A stretch of DNA of 64,000 nt from Pontivivens marinum (lineage in GTDB: Bacteria > Pseudomonadota > Alphaproteobacteria > Rhodobacterales > Rhodobacteraceae), in assembly GCF_900231835.1 (NCBI RefSeq), contig NZ_OCTN01000007.1:82556-146555 (forward strand). The letters are read 5' to 3'. Shown here piece by piece: positions 1 to 8,536 of this stretch. Numbering within the stretch: the first letter of the stretch is position 1; the number at the start of each line of letters is the position of its first letter. A program made the translations under genes and the position numbers. The notes under the pieces were generated by a model, which made no database searches, had not been told where the DNA came from, and saw only the letters and a list, made by a program, of their open reading frames with translations.

Positions 1-872
1 TCGACGGTATAGCGGTGAAAGCCGCCACCCACATGATCGTGGATACCGCCGGCAATCATCCCTTGCAGTGAGCCGAGAGCCATATCTCGCGCAGCGGCAT
101 CACCGATGCGGTGCCAGTGATCCAGCAGGAACAGCAGGTGTCCCTCCTGCGGGAATTGGGTGCCGTGGGAAAATCCGCCCTCAGCCGCGTTATACATTTG
201 AGACAGATCGGTTAGCGCTGCGGCGGGGGCTTGGGTCAGCGCAGTTGTCGGCGCGGTTTGCGCGGGAATGCGCGCCATTGCGTCGGACAGTTGGGTGGCC
301 ACGCTATCAAACTGTTCGCGCTGCTCACCGGCCCAGCCCAGTTTGATCGCGCCCAGAACCTGCATGAACTGTGGCTTGGGGAAGTATGTGCCAGTGTGGA
401 AGGGCCGCCCGTCTGGCATCAGCCATAGCGAGTTCGGCCAACCGGCGTGTCGGTGTTGCAGCATCGTGGCGAGGATATAGACCTGATCCACATCGGGGCG
501 CTGTTCACGGTCCAGCTTGACCGGAATGAAGCCTGAATTGAGCAGAGCTGCGACCTCCTCATCGTCAAAGCTTTGCTCCTCCATCACATGGCACCAATGG
601 CAGGTGGCATAGCCAACGGATAGGAAGATGGGCAGGTCTAGCGCCTGCGCCTCGGCCAATGCCTCGGGTCCCCATGGCCGCCAGTCCACCGGATTATGGG
701 CATGCTGCACCAGATAGGGCGAGGCTTCCTCGATCAAGCGGTTGGTATAGCGCGGGGCGCTGCCGTCCATCAGGTGGGTGCGCGGCTGATAATCAGGCCC
801 GCGGGCAATCAGCGCTGCATCTAACTGGGCCTGAAGTACGGGATCACGCTGAACACCGGGGGGCTGGGTCAT
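1..872 (-). CDS. Thioredoxin-fold DUF255 protein (YyaL/SSP411 type), 5' part only
   Basis: About 290 N-terminal residues are present and the gene runs off the left edge; family members are usually 600-700 residues, so more than half is missing. The N-terminal thioredoxin-like domain (about residues 45-170) carries the family's CHWC motif at residues 91-94, preceded by NPVDW and followed by MEEQSF. The full family has a C-terminal six-hairpin glycosidase-like domain that is not visible here, and its cellular role is poorly known (a redox or carbohydrate-related function has been suggested). The ATG overlaps the stop of the upstream gene as TAATG, so the two are translationally coupled. Family assignment is firm and function is open. 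Confidence 0.85.
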   Translation of the reverse strand, partial: MTQPPGVQRDPVLQAQLDAALIARGPDYQPRTHLMDGSAPRYTNRLIEEASPYLVQHAHNPVDWRPWGPEALAEAQALDLPIFLSVGYATCHWCHVMEEQSFDDEEVAALLNSGFIPVKLDREQRPDVDQVYILATMLQHRHAGWPNSLWLMPDGRPFHTGTYFPKPQFMQVLGAIKLGWAGEQREQFDSVATQLSDAMARIPAQTAPTTALTQAPAAALTDLSQMYNAAEGGFSHGTQFPQEGHLLFLLDHWHRIGDAAARDMALGSLQGMIAGGIHDHVGGGFHRYTV

Positions 873-1288
873 TAGGATATTACTCCGGGGCTGCAGGAGA
901 ACCCGCCGCCGACCAGCGTGCCCTCTTGCGTTTCGTCGGGGATCGGGGTGCCGTCACTCTCAACCGAGGGGAAGCTGAGCAAGCCGTCACCCAGATCAAT
1001 ATGGCGCGCACAAACCAGCGAGTTGGGCCAAGCAAAGCAATAGGTCTGATCCTTATAGGTCCAACGCCCATCCTGACAGTTGCCTGCCGCGTCCTCGTAC
1101 CGCACGGATTGCCCGTCTGGCAGATAGAATTCGCGCCCGATATATTCACCATTCACGGTGTAGTGGACAGAGTTGCCCAATGCCCGCTCCAACCATTCTA
1201 AACGGGGAATATCGCGTGGTTCTGTTGGGTTGTCCTGCGCCGCAGCGGGCAGGACAACCAGGCACAAGCTTAGAAATAGCGGACGCAT
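872..1288 (-). CDS. Small secreted protein, paralogue A of a tandem pair, unknown function
   Basis: 138 residues. The first about 17 residues form a signal peptide ([10 protein letters not shown].. ending in AAAQ), so the product is exported. The mature part has a repeated pattern shared with its upstream neighbour: DIPxx[11 protein letters not shown], a Cys-x4-WTY segment, YCFAWPNS, and a Cys followed by ARH. A fifth Cys lies near the C-terminus (FSCSPG). I do not recognise the family; the layout suggests a small beta-rich periplasmic domain, with cysteines that could form disulfides. Start chosen at an ATG with GGAG six bases upstream. It overlaps the DUF255 gene by one base and follows its paralogue after 21 bases, so the three probably form one transcript. 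Confidence 0.75.
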   Translation of the reverse strand: MRPLFLSLCLVVLPAAAQDNPTEPRDIPRLEWLERALGNSVHYTVNGEYIGREFYLPDGQSVRYEDAAGNCQDGRWTYKDQTYCFAWPNSLVCARHIDLGDGLLSFPSVESDGTPIPDETQEGTLVGGGFSCSPGVIS

Positions 1289-1309
1289 GGGATACTCCAG
1301 AATAGTCGG

Positions 1310-1774
1310 TTAGCTGGTCACGGCGGGACCACAGCTCAGCGGTATAGTGACGATTTGTTCCACGCTCTGTACGGATTGCAACGTGGGGGAGCCATCTGCC
1401 TCAACGTTTAGAATCTGCACCCCGTCATCGGTTTCGACATGGCGAAAACATGACACGGAATTGGGCCAGATATAGCAATAGGCGGTTATATCCTCGCGGT
1501 ACGTCCACTCGCCCTCCAGACAGGTGCCACTGGCATGCTGGAACACAACGCTGCGGCCATCCGGTGCGTAATATTCGCGGCCAAATGGTGTGCCGTCTAT
1601 CGAGTAATAAACGGTGCGGCCTATGGCACGCTGAATCCATTCCGCGACAGGGATATCGCGCATCACTGCGGGCAATTTGCTGTCCTGTGCTGCGATTGGT
1701 GTAGCGCTGGCCAATGCGATGGCCAGTATCGTGCCACCGATTGTGGTGCATAGTCGCTGATCCGAAACCTGCAT
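1310..1774 (-). CDS. Small secreted protein, paralogue B of a tandem pair, unknown function
   Basis: 154 residues with an N-terminal hydrophobic export segment (about residues 10-29, ending PIAAQ). The mature part matches its downstream neighbour along its length: DIPVAEW, GREYYAPDGRSV, GTC-x4-WTYRE, AYCYIWPNS, SCFRH, and a final Cys in LSCGP. This is a clear local gene duplication. I know of no function for this family. It is the first gene of a minus-strand group ending in the DUF255 protein and is divergent from the formate dehydrogenase gene, with under 100 bases between them for both promoters. A role in the envelope is inferred only from the signal sequence. Confidence 0.75.
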   Translation of the reverse strand: MQVSDQRLCTTIGGTILAIALASATPIAAQDSKLPAVMRDIPVAEWIQRAIGRTVYYSIDGTPFGREYYAPDGRSVVFQHASGTCLEGEWTYREDITAYCYIWPNSVSCFRHVETDDGVQILNVEADGSPTLQSVQSVEQIVTIPLSCGPAVTS

Positions 1775-1866
1775 GTCGTCTTGTCCCCCGTCGAGCGCCG
1801 CTTTTGCACTGTCATGAATGAATATGCCGTCCTACTGTCTGTCATGCAATGCAGGGGAGGTGGGCA

Positions 1867-3558
1867 ATGGCTCCGCTCGACGAACGTAAGGGTGTGTGGA
1901 AATCTGGGCGAGGCAAAGGGCGCGCGACGCCCAAGGGCCGCCAGTACGAGGATGGCGCATTGGCCGATATCCGCGCCCTGCTGGGGGATGCGCCACGCCG
2001 GTCCGATCTGCTGATCGAGTTTCTGCATTTGATACAGGATCAATACGGCCACCTGTCCGCCGCACATTTGCGTGCCTTGGCCGAGGAAATGCGCCTGTCG
2101 CAGGCCGAGGTTTACGAGGTTGCAACCTTCTACGCCCATTTCGACGTGGTAAAGGAGGATGAGGTGTCGCCCCCCGCGCTGACAATTCGTGTATGCGATT
2201 CCCTGTCATGTGAGCTGGCCGGTGCGCAGCAACTATTGAGCGCCTTGGATGACGGCATGAATCCCGATGAGGTTCGGGTTCTGCGCGCCCCCTGCATGGG
2301 CCGCTGCGATACCGCGCCGGTGCTGGAACTGGGCCACGCCCATATTGACCACGCCACCGTGGCAAAGGTTGAGGCGGCGATCGCTGCCCGCGAAACCCAT
2401 GCGACCATTCCCGATTACGAAACCTTCGCGACCTATCGCGCGGCCGGGGGGTACGATGTTCTGACAGCTTTGCGCGGCGGGTCCAAAACGCCGGATCAGG
2501 TGCAGGATGAGGTGCTGGAATCTGGCCTGCGCGGGATGGGTGGTGCGGGTTTCCCGTCCGGTAAAAAGTGGAGCTTTGTCCGTGCGGCTGATGGACCGCG
2601 CTACCTCGCCGTGAATGGGGATGAGGGGGAGCCGGGAACCTTTAAGGACCGCTATGTGTTGGAACGGACGCCGCATACATTCCTTGAGGGGATGCTGATC
2701 GCCGCGTGGGCTGTTGAGGCGACAACCTGCTACATTTACATGCGTGATGAATATCCTGCCGTGCTGCATATCCTGGCCGAGGAGATCGCCGCGCTGGAGG
2801 ACGCAGGCATTGTCGAGGCCGGTTATATCGACCTGCGCCGCGGTGCCGGTGCCTATATCTGCGGCGAAGAATCCGCGATGATCGAAAGCATCGAGGGCAA
2901 GCGTGGTCTGCCGCGTCACCGCCCGCCATATGTGGCGCAGGTCGGTATCTTTGACCGGCCTACATTGGTGCACAATGTCGAAACCTTGCACTGGATCGCG
3001 CGCATCTGCCGCGAGGGGGCAGGGGTCTTCGCTGATTATGGCATTAACGGGCGCAAGGGGATGCGCGCCTATTCCCTGTCCGGTCGCGTTGCCAATCCGG
3101 GCGTTTATATCGTCGATGCGGGGCATACCATAGCCGAGCTGATCGAGCTGGCCGGCGGCATGGCTGAGGGGCATGAATTCTACGCCTATCAACCCGGCGG
3201 CCCGTCATCGGGGCTGCTGCCTGCCAGCATGGCGGATACTCCGCTGGATTTCGACACCTTGCAGCCGCACGGAACCTTTATCGGATCGGCAGCTGTGGTC
3301 GTGCTGGGACATCAGGATCGCGCCCGTGATGCTGCGCTGAACATGCTACGTTTTTTCGAGGATGAAAGCTGCGGCCAATGCACGCCCTGCCGTGTGGGCT
3401 GTGAAAAAGCTGTGAAGCTGATGCAGGCGGAAACGTGGGACGGCGCGTTGCTGGAGGAGCTTTCCACGCTGATGGTGGATTCCAGCATTTGCGGTCTGGG
3501 ACAGGCGGCGCCCAATCCTATCCGTATGGTGCTAAAGCATTTTGCAGATGAGGTTTAA
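1867..3558 (+). CDS. Formate dehydrogenase diaphorase subunit, NuoE-NuoF fusion (FdsG/FdsB type)
   Basis: 563 residues. Residues about 30-175 are a NuoE-like [2Fe-2S] domain with Cys in CDSLSC and CMGRC. From about 190 the protein is NuoF-like, with the FMN/NADH-binding stretch GMGGAGFPSGKKW, then GDEGEPGTFKDR and GAYICGEESAM, and a C-terminal [4Fe-4S] site CGQCTPC plus a later Cys. Such subunits pass electrons from a molybdenum formate dehydrogenase alpha subunit to NAD+ in the cytoplasm. In many proteobacteria the two modules are separate genes (fdsG, fdsB); here they are one chain. The usual next gene, the catalytic alpha subunit, is absent. I chose the ATG at 1867 because GGGAGG lies seven bases before it; an in-frame ATG at 1849 has no such site. 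Confidence 0.85.
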   Translation: MAPLDERKGVWKSGRGKGRATPKGRQYEDGALADIRALLGDAPRRSDLLIEFLHLIQDQYGHLSAAHLRALAEEMRLSQAEVYEVATFYAHFDVVKEDEVSPPALTIRVCDSLSCELAGAQQLLSALDDGMNPDEVRVLRAPCMGRCDTAPVLELGHAHIDHATVAKVEAAIAARETHATIPDYETFATYRAAGGYDVLTALRGGSKTPDQVQDEVLESGLRGMGGAGFPSGKKWSFVRAADGPRYLAVNGDEGEPGTFKDRYVLERTPHTFLEGMLIAAWAVEATTCYIYMRDEYPAVLHILAEEIAALEDAGIVEAGYIDLRRGAGAYICGEESAMIESIEGKRGLPRHRPPYVAQVGIFDRPTLVHNVETLHWIARICREGAGVFADYGINGRKGMRAYSLSGRVANPGVYIVDAGHTIAELIELAGGMAEGHEFYAYQPGGPSSGLLPASMADTPLDFDTLQPHGTFIGSAAVVVLGHQDRARDAALNMLRFFEDESCGQCTPCRVGCEKAVKLMQAETWDGALLEELSTLMVDSSICGLGQAAPNPIRMVLKHFADEV

Positions 3559-3775
3559 ATACTAATATCCACTGTAAGCTGGGAGGGCTGCCGCCCGTTT
3601 CTGAAGCCGTCCCGTACTATAGCACGATCTCTATGAGCCTATCACGTGGGAGCTAAGTATGCCTTTTTAGGTCCTACCCTTACTCGACGTGCTAGAGGTT
3701 AAGGACGAAATACGGGGAGCTGCAATCTCCCGTAGTCAGTTATTCTTGCGGCTGCACCGATCAAACTTTGGCTTC
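3559..3775. other. Non-coding stretch where a formate dehydrogenase alpha gene would be expected
   Basis: There is no convincing reading frame, tRNA or rRNA here. The stretch looks richer in A and T than the flanking genes. It holds an imperfect inverted repeat near 3713-3736 (ACGGGGAG with CTCCCGT) that could end transcription of the minus-strand membrane protein gene, but has no clear T-run. No sign of the fdsA reading frame was found. Confidence 0.4.
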
Positions 3776-4159
3776 CTAGAAGAAATCGTAGGCTATGTAG
3801 TTTGGACAAGTACCGGCATCTCGATTGAATGCCGGAGAAAATACAGCTAACGCATTTGTCATAGCGCATGCCAAGGCGACGCATGCAATCGTCCGCACAA
3901 GCACACGTATCGTCATGGCTGGGATGGTGGCAATCGACGGACCAAAGATGTTCCAAACGACCACCCTCCCTGCAAACAGATAGCACGCAGCGACAAACGT
4001 CACCGGTCCCCATGCAGACCAAAGCGTACTGTTAGGCACACAACTTAAGTATTTTCCGATATAACCAGCAGATACGATGGCCAGAGCGATGACCCCAGCG
4101 GCCTTCAAAAACATGTCGCAAATCTCGGTAGCTGTTGGCTCTTTTGTGGTTTGTGACAT
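3776..4159 (-). CDS. Small integral membrane protein, unknown
   Basis: 127 residues from the chosen start, which has GAGG about eight bases upstream; an upstream in-frame ATG at 4204 would add a poorly supported 15-residue extension. Three hydrophobic segments are visible: about residues 16-36, 48-68 and 80-106. The C-terminus is short and soluble (FNRDAGTCPNYIAYDFF). I do not recognise a family. Codon use and base composition look different from neighbouring genes (more A/T-ending codons), and the gene lies alone in a gene-poor stretch between the orphan formate dehydrogenase subunit and the MalY-type lyase. It may be a recent acquisition. Confidence 0.5.
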   Translation of the reverse strand: MSQTTKEPTATEICDMFLKAAGVIALAIVSAGYIGKYLSCVPNSTLWSAWGPVTFVAACYLFAGRVVVWNIFGPSIATIPAMTIRVLVRTIACVALACAMTNALAVFSPAFNRDAGTCPNYIAYDFF

Positions 4160-4204
4160 CCGTTCCCTCGACTGATGCGGCCCCGTCACGCAGCAGATTG
4201 GCAT

Positions 4205-4432
4205 TTAAGTAGAGGTGGCTTCAAGTTTCCACCCTATATAGGAAGACTAGTCTGCCAAAGTCGGTAAGAGGGTATCAGCTCTCAAGTGGGTTGACAGGAT
4301 CAGGCGATCTCGTTGAACGCTCGGTAGTGGGAAGTAGAAAACGGACGGCAGTAATCTACCGTCCGTATTCTACAACTCGGAATGGCCTTCGTTCAGCCGA
4401 TTGCTCTTATTTTAAGGGCTATGTGGGCCGGA
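4205..4432. other. Intergenic stretch with a long stem-loop
   Basis: There is no gene here. The only clear structure is the inverted repeat at 4334-4373, described separately. The rest shows no ribosome binding site followed by a credible frame. Confidence 0.4.
4334..4373 (-). terminator. Stem-loop, candidate terminator of the MalY-type lyase gene
   Basis: Arms of 6 plus 8 paired bases separated by one A-A mismatch (outer GTAGAA with TTCTAC, inner ACGGACGG with CCGTCCGT) enclose a 10-base loop. Read on the minus strand, the inner stem is followed by TTTTCT. It lies about 60 bases past the lyase stop codon. Confidence 0.5.
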
Positions 4433-5605
4433 TCACTGCAAGTCGGCAAAGGCCTTTTGCACCCGCTCTACCGCCTCAACAATCAGGGCGCGGCGCGTTG
4501 CGACGTTGAAGCGCAGATAGGTTTCGCCGCCCTTGCCAAAGGTCACGCCGTGGTTCGGGGCGACCTGTGCCTCGGTCTGTACACGGCGCTGAATCTCGGC
4601 TGGCTCCATTCCGGTGCCGGAAAAATCAACCCAGCACAGATAGGTGGAGCCCAGCGTCATTGCCTGCACACCGGGGATCGCGCTTAGGCCTTCCTCCAGA
4701 ATACGGCGGTTTTCGTCCAGATAGGCAATCAGCTCGTCCAGCCATTCATCGCCATGGGAATAGGCGGCGGTCGTCATCAACATGCCGAAACGGTTGGGCG
4801 ATGCGCCTGCGGCCAGATGGGTCTTGGCAAATTTCGCGCGCATGTCAGCATCCGCGATGATGACGTTGCCTGTCATGCCGCCGGCAAGGTTGAATGTCTT
4901 GGACGCTGCGGTCAGCGTGATCAGACGGTCGGACAGTTCGGGCATCAGTTTCGCCAGAACATGGTGCGTTTGGCCGGAAAACACCAAGTCGTGGTGAATC
5001 TCGTCGCTGATCAGGATCAGGTCATGTTCAACACAGAAGGCAGCGATGGCGCGCAGCTCAGCCTCGGTCCAGACGGTGCCGCCCGGATTGTGGGGCGAGC
5101 ACAGTATGACCATCTTCACGCCGTCAATAAGGGACGCGGCGAGGTCTAGGTCGATGGAATAGCGCCCATCCTCGATCCCCATCTCACACTCAACAACCTT
5201 ACGGTCATTGGCGTTCACCATCTTGGCAAAGGCGTGATAAACGGGCGTGAACAGCATGATGCCATCACCGGGCTGCGTGAATGCTTGCAGGCACAGACCA
5301 ACACCGGCGACCAGACCATGCGTTGTGGACAGCCATGCCGGATCAACATCCCAGTCGTGGCGACGTTTCATCCAGCCGATGATTGCATCCTTGTAGGGTT
5401 TGTCATTCGCGAAATAGCCATACACGCCGTGCTGCACCGCAGCTGCTAGCGCGTCATTCACGGCCTGTGGCGGTTTGAAGTCCATATCCGCGACCCACAT
5501 CGAAATGCCTGTATCGGGCGATACGCCGTACAAAGCCTCCATCGCGTCCCACTTGGCGGAGTGGCTGTTGCGCCGGTCGATGATTTCGTCAAAATTCGCG
5601 GACAT
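4433..5605 (-). CDS. MalY/PatB-family PLP-dependent C-S lyase (cystathionine beta-lyase type)
   Basis: 390 residues, a fold-type I aminotransferase-class protein. Visible marks are HSAKWDAM near the N-terminus, MWVADMDF, the NPGG motif, SDEIHHDLVF, and the PLP lysine in TAASKTFNLAG. Family members cleave C-S bonds of cystathionine or cysteine conjugates, giving pyruvate, ammonia and a thiol; some act in methionine synthesis or release of volatile sulfur compounds. The exact substrate cannot be read from sequence. The start is the ATG with AAGGAG eight bases upstream; the open frame extends further upstream without support. It is divergent from the deformylase pair, with about 110 bases between. 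Confidence 0.85.
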   Translation of the reverse strand: MSANFDEIIDRRNSHSAKWDAMEALYGVSPDTGISMWVADMDFKPPQAVNDALAAAVQHGVYGYFANDKPYKDAIIGWMKRRHDWDVDPAWLSTTHGLVAGVGLCLQAFTQPGDGIMLFTPVYHAFAKMVNANDRKVVECEMGIEDGRYSIDLDLAASLIDGVKMVILCSPHNPGGTVWTEAELRAIAAFCVEHDLILISDEIHHDLVFSGQTHHVLAKLMPELSDRLITLTAASKTFNLAGGMTGNVIIADADMRAKFAKTHLAAGASPNRFGMLMTTAAYSHGDEWLDELIAYLDENRRILEEGLSAIPGVQAMTLGSTYLCWVDFSGTGMEPAEIQRRVQTEAQVAPNHGVTFGKGGETYLRFNVATRRALIVEAVERVQKAFADLQ

Positions 5606-5714
5606 ATTGAGACTCCTTGTCGTTTTCGTCAGATTAGACCCGCGAACCATGAGGGCAAGTCTGGTATTGTACCCGCAATTGCACCTTTGCGCAGCTTGGC
5701 CTAAGTGAACGCCT

Positions 5715-6227
5715 ATGATCAGACCTATCCTAATCCACCCCGACCCTCGCCTGAAAAAGGTCGTGCCATCCGTGGCCGATTCTTCGGATGCGCTGCGCAA
5801 ACTGGCTGACGATATGTTGGCCACAATGTATGATGCGCCGGGCATTGGCCTTGCTGCGCCGCAAATCGGCGTGATGAGCCGCATCTTCGTGATGGATTGC
5901 GCGGATAAGGACGAGGCACCAGCGCCCATCGTCATGCTGAACCCCGAGATCACAGCCGAATCCGAGGAACTGGGCGTGTACGAGGAGGGCTGCCTGTCCA
6001 TCCCCGACATCTATGCCGAGGTGACGCGCCCGTTGGAGGTCAGCATGCGCTGGCTGGACCTGAACGGCGAAATCCAGCAGGCGGATTTTGGCGGCTTGCA
6101 GGCAACATGCGCGCAGCATGAATTGGACCACCTGGATGGCAAGCTGTTCATCGATTACCTCAGCACGGTGAAACGCTCGATGATTACGAACAAGATGAAA
6201 AAGCTCAAACGAAGCTTGGCCTCCTGA
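5715..6227 (+). CDS. def: Peptide deformylase
   Basis: 170 residues with all three hallmark motifs of an active peptide deformylase: GIGLAAPQIG (about 44-53), EGCLSIP with the metal ligand Cys93, and HELDH (135-139) with the two metal-ligand histidines and catalytic Glu136. The enzyme removes the N-formyl group from new proteins in the cytoplasm. It overlaps a second, degenerate copy as TGATG, and fmt, which adds the formyl group to initiator tRNA, follows about 900 bases downstream beyond a divergently read hydrolase. Confidence 0.95.
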   Translation: MIRPILIHPDPRLKKVVPSVADSSDALRKLADDMLATMYDAPGIGLAAPQIGVMSRIFVMDCADKDEAPAPIVMLNPEITAESEELGVYEEGCLSIPDIYAEVTRPLEVSMRWLDLNGEIQQADFGGLQATCAQHELDHLDGKLFIDYLSTVKRSMITNKMKKLKRSLAS

Positions 6228-6730
6228 TGGCGCGTCGTCCGTTCCTGCAATGGCCCGACAAACGCCTGCGCACCCCCGCGGTCAAGGTTGACGCGATCAC
6301 GGATGAGGTTCGCGCGATCTGGGACGACATGCTGGACAGTATGTACGCCATGCCGGGTGTTGGCCTGGCAGCGCCGCAGATCGGTCAGATGATGGCGCTG
6401 GCTGTTGTTGATTGTTCCCCCGGAATGGATCAGCCGGTTCGCATGGCAAATCCGCGCATTCTGCATCAGTCAGGGCAAATGCGTGAGCATGAGGAAGCCT
6501 CGCCCAACCTGCCGGGGCTGTCGGCCACGATCTCGCGCCCACGGGCGGTGACTGTCGCGTTCATGGATGAAAACGGGGATGAGGTTGAGCGGGATTTTGT
6601 CTCGCTCTGGGCAACATCGGTGCAGCATCAGATCGACCATCTGGACGGTAAGGTCTTTGTCGATCGGCTGGGACCGGTAAAGCGGAAAATGCTGCTGGCC
6701 AAGCATCAGAAAAACAAACGGCGGGGTTAA
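6227..6730 (+). CDS. Peptide deformylase-like protein lacking catalytic residues
   Basis: 167 residues, clearly homologous to the upstream enzyme along its length. GVGLAAPQIG is kept, but the metal-ligand Cys of EGCLS is replaced (EASPNLP, Ser92) and the catalytic Glu of HELDH is Gln (HQIDH, 134-138). The two His and the fold-defining segments remain. It is translationally coupled to the intact gene (TGATG). By family chemistry it should not deformylate normally; a ribosome-bound or regulatory role is only a guess. The frame is clean, with no stop or shift, so it is a maintained gene and not a decaying pseudogene. Confidence 0.85.
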   Translation: MARRPFLQWPDKRLRTPAVKVDAITDEVRAIWDDMLDSMYAMPGVGLAAPQIGQMMALAVVDCSPGMDQPVRMANPRILHQSGQMREHEEASPNLPGLSATISRPRAVTVAFMDENGDEVERDFVSLWATSVQHQIDHLDGKVFVDRLGPVKRKMLLAKHQKNKRRG

Positions 6731-6741
6731 ATCCCCCGCCG
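6719..6741. terminator. Terminator hairpin between the deformylase operon and the metallo-hydrolase
   Basis: Perfect 8-base arms CGGCGGGG and CCCCGCCG flank a loop that contains the stop codon of the deformylase-like gene, followed by CTTTC. It can serve both convergent genes. Confidence 0.65.
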
Positions 6742-6751
6742 CTTTCGGTGC

Positions 6752-7501
6752 TTAGTCGTACCACGCGCCGCGCAGAACCTCGGAGTTATCGCCGACGAGC
6801 TGAGTGAAGGCGTCAATGTCGCTCTCGCCGTAGTGGTACGGGAACACATAGGTCGGCTGGAACTCCGCCACGGCACTGGCCGCTGCATTGATATCCATCG
6901 TGTAGGGCAGATTCATTGGCAGGAATGCAATGTCGATGCCTGTTAGGGCGCGCATTTCAGGGATGTCCTCGGTATCGCCTGCGATATAGACCGTCTTGTC
7001 GTGGATGCTGAGGATATAGCCGTTATCACGCCCCTGCGGGTGATAGCCTAGGCGTTCCTCGGTCAGGTTATAGGCGGGGATGGCCTCAATCGGGTAATCG
7101 CCGATCATGCCTGTATCGCCATTCGCCATGACGGTCGCGCGGGACTGGAATTCCTCCAGCGCGTCATAAACGGTCGGGTTCACGATGAAGGTCGTCTCAT
7201 CACCGGCCAGCCCACGCAGTGTCTCCATGTTGAAGTGATCGCCGTGGTGATGCGTGATCAGGATCACATCAGGTGTCGGCGCATCGGCATAGAGCGATGG
7301 CTCGCCCACCGGATCAACATGGACGACCAATCCGGGAACCTGCATGATAAAGGACGCATGATCGATTGGTTTGATCACAATCGGCCCACCGGCGCTGTCA
7401 AACGTGAACGGCTCCGCATGGCCATCTGCCATCACGGCATAGGGCAAAAAGGTAGTAGCGCTGAGTGCCGCAGTAGTGGCGAGAAAGCTGCGTCTGTCCA
7501 T
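6752..7501 (-). CDS. Exported MBL-fold metallo-hydrolase (UlaG/RomA-like)
   Basis: 249 residues. It starts MDRRSFLATTA with a hydrophobic stretch ending near residue 25, which resembles a Tat signal (two Arg then FL). The mature part has the beta-lactamase-fold metal motif THHHGDH, then AGDTED and a late PYHYGE. Members of this group hydrolyse varied esters, lactones or phosphodiesters, and the substrate cannot be told. The start was chosen because the Tat-like motif begins there and AGGA lies upstream; an earlier ATG at 7516 is possible. It is divergent from fmt and convergent with the deformylase pair. Confidence 0.8.
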   Translation of the reverse strand: MDRRSFLATTAALSATTFLPYAVMADGHAEPFTFDSAGGPIVIKPIDHASFIMQVPGLVVHVDPVGEPSLYADAPTPDVILITHHHGDHFNMETLRGLAGDETTFIVNPTVYDALEEFQSRATVMANGDTGMIGDYPIEAIPAYNLTEERLGYHPQGRDNGYILSIHDKTVYIAGDTEDIPEMRALTGIDIAFLPMNLPYTMDINAAASAVAEFQPTYVFPYHYGESDIDAFTQLVGDNSEVLRGAWYD

Positions 7502-7621
7502 GATATGTCCTGTCATTGTGGCTTCTGCCAGTAACGTAGTACATGGGGCGTGAATGTCGCGCGCTACGGTCCTGCCGGTGATACGTGACACGATGATTTT
7601 GGATAGTGCGTGAGGTGCGAT

Positions 7622-8533
7622 ATGCGGCTGATCTTTATGGGAACGCCCGATTTTTCAGTAACAGTGCTGGATGCGCTGATCGCGGCGGGTCACGAGATTG
7701 TGTCTGTCTATACCCAGCCGCCACGGCCAGCGGGGCGCGGAAAAAAGGATCGCCCGACGGCTGTTCACGCCCGTGCCGCAGATCTGGGCCTAGATGTCCG
7801 CCATCCACGCAGCCTGCGCGGCGCGCCGGAGCAGGCCTATCTGGCCGCGCTAAACGCCGATGCCGCTGTGGTTGTTGCCTATGGCCTGATCCTGCCACAG
7901 GCGGTTCTGGATGCGCCGCGATTGGGGTGCTTTAACATCCACGCTTCGCTGTTGCCGCGTTGGCGCGGTGCGGCCCCGATCCAACGGGCGATCATGGCGG
8001 GTGACGCGGAGAGTGGTGTTTGCATCATGCAGATGGATGCGGGCCTGGATACCGGTGATGTTCTGCTGCGAGAGGCGACTGCGCTGACCGCACATGATAC
8101 CGCCGCGACGTTGCATGACCGCTTGGCCGAGATCGGCTCGCGCCTGATGGTTGATTCGTTGGAAGCCCTGCCAAACCTGACGGCTGTGCCGCAGCCGGCT
8201 GAGGGCGTGACCTATGCCGCCAAAATCGACAAGGCTGAGGCGAAGATCGATTGGTCGCAACCGGCGGAGCATGTAGATCGCCAAATTCGCGGGCTGGCCC
8301 CGTTCCCCGGCGCATGGACGATGCACGGTGGAAAGCGGCTGAAATTACATCTATCCGCGCTGGCCGATGGCACCGGTCCAGCGGGAACGGCGCTGGATGA
8401 TGAGCTGACTATTGCATGCGGCACAGGGGCGGTGAAACTGATCCGCTTGCAGCGAGAGGGGCGTGGAGTGCAAGATGCAGGTGAATTCCTGCGCGGCCAT
8501 CCCATATATGCAGGCAACACATTAGGAGATTGA
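7622..8533 (+). CDS. fmt: Methionyl-tRNA formyltransferase
   Basis: 303 residues. The N-terminal catalytic domain begins [13 protein letters not shown] and contains [16 protein letters not shown] with the catalytic Asn and His, and MDAGLDTGD with the catalytic Asp. A C-terminal tRNA-binding OB-like domain follows from about residue 205. The enzyme formylates Met-tRNAi using 10-formyltetrahydrofolate, the step opposite to deformylase. I chose the ATG with GAGGTG five bases upstream, not a GTG four codons earlier. A small membrane protein gene follows after three bases. Confidence 0.95.
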   Translation: MRLIFMGTPDFSVTVLDALIAAGHEIVSVYTQPPRPAGRGKKDRPTAVHARAADLGLDVRHPRSLRGAPEQAYLAALNADAAVVVAYGLILPQAVLDAPRLGCFNIHASLLPRWRGAAPIQRAIMAGDAESGVCIMQMDAGLDTGDVLLREATALTAHDTAATLHDRLAEIGSRLMVDSLEALPNLTAVPQPAEGVTYAAKIDKAEAKIDWSQPAEHVDRQIRGLAPFPGAWTMHGGKRLKLHLSALADGTGPAGTALDDELTIACGTGAVKLIRLQREGRGVQDAGEFLRGHPIYAGNTLGD

Positions 8534-8536
8534 TCG

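Noticed and set aside
2233..3192. 319-residue minus-strand frame opposite the formate dehydrogenase subunit
   Set aside because: Shadow frame; the plus-strand gene has all cluster-binding motifs.
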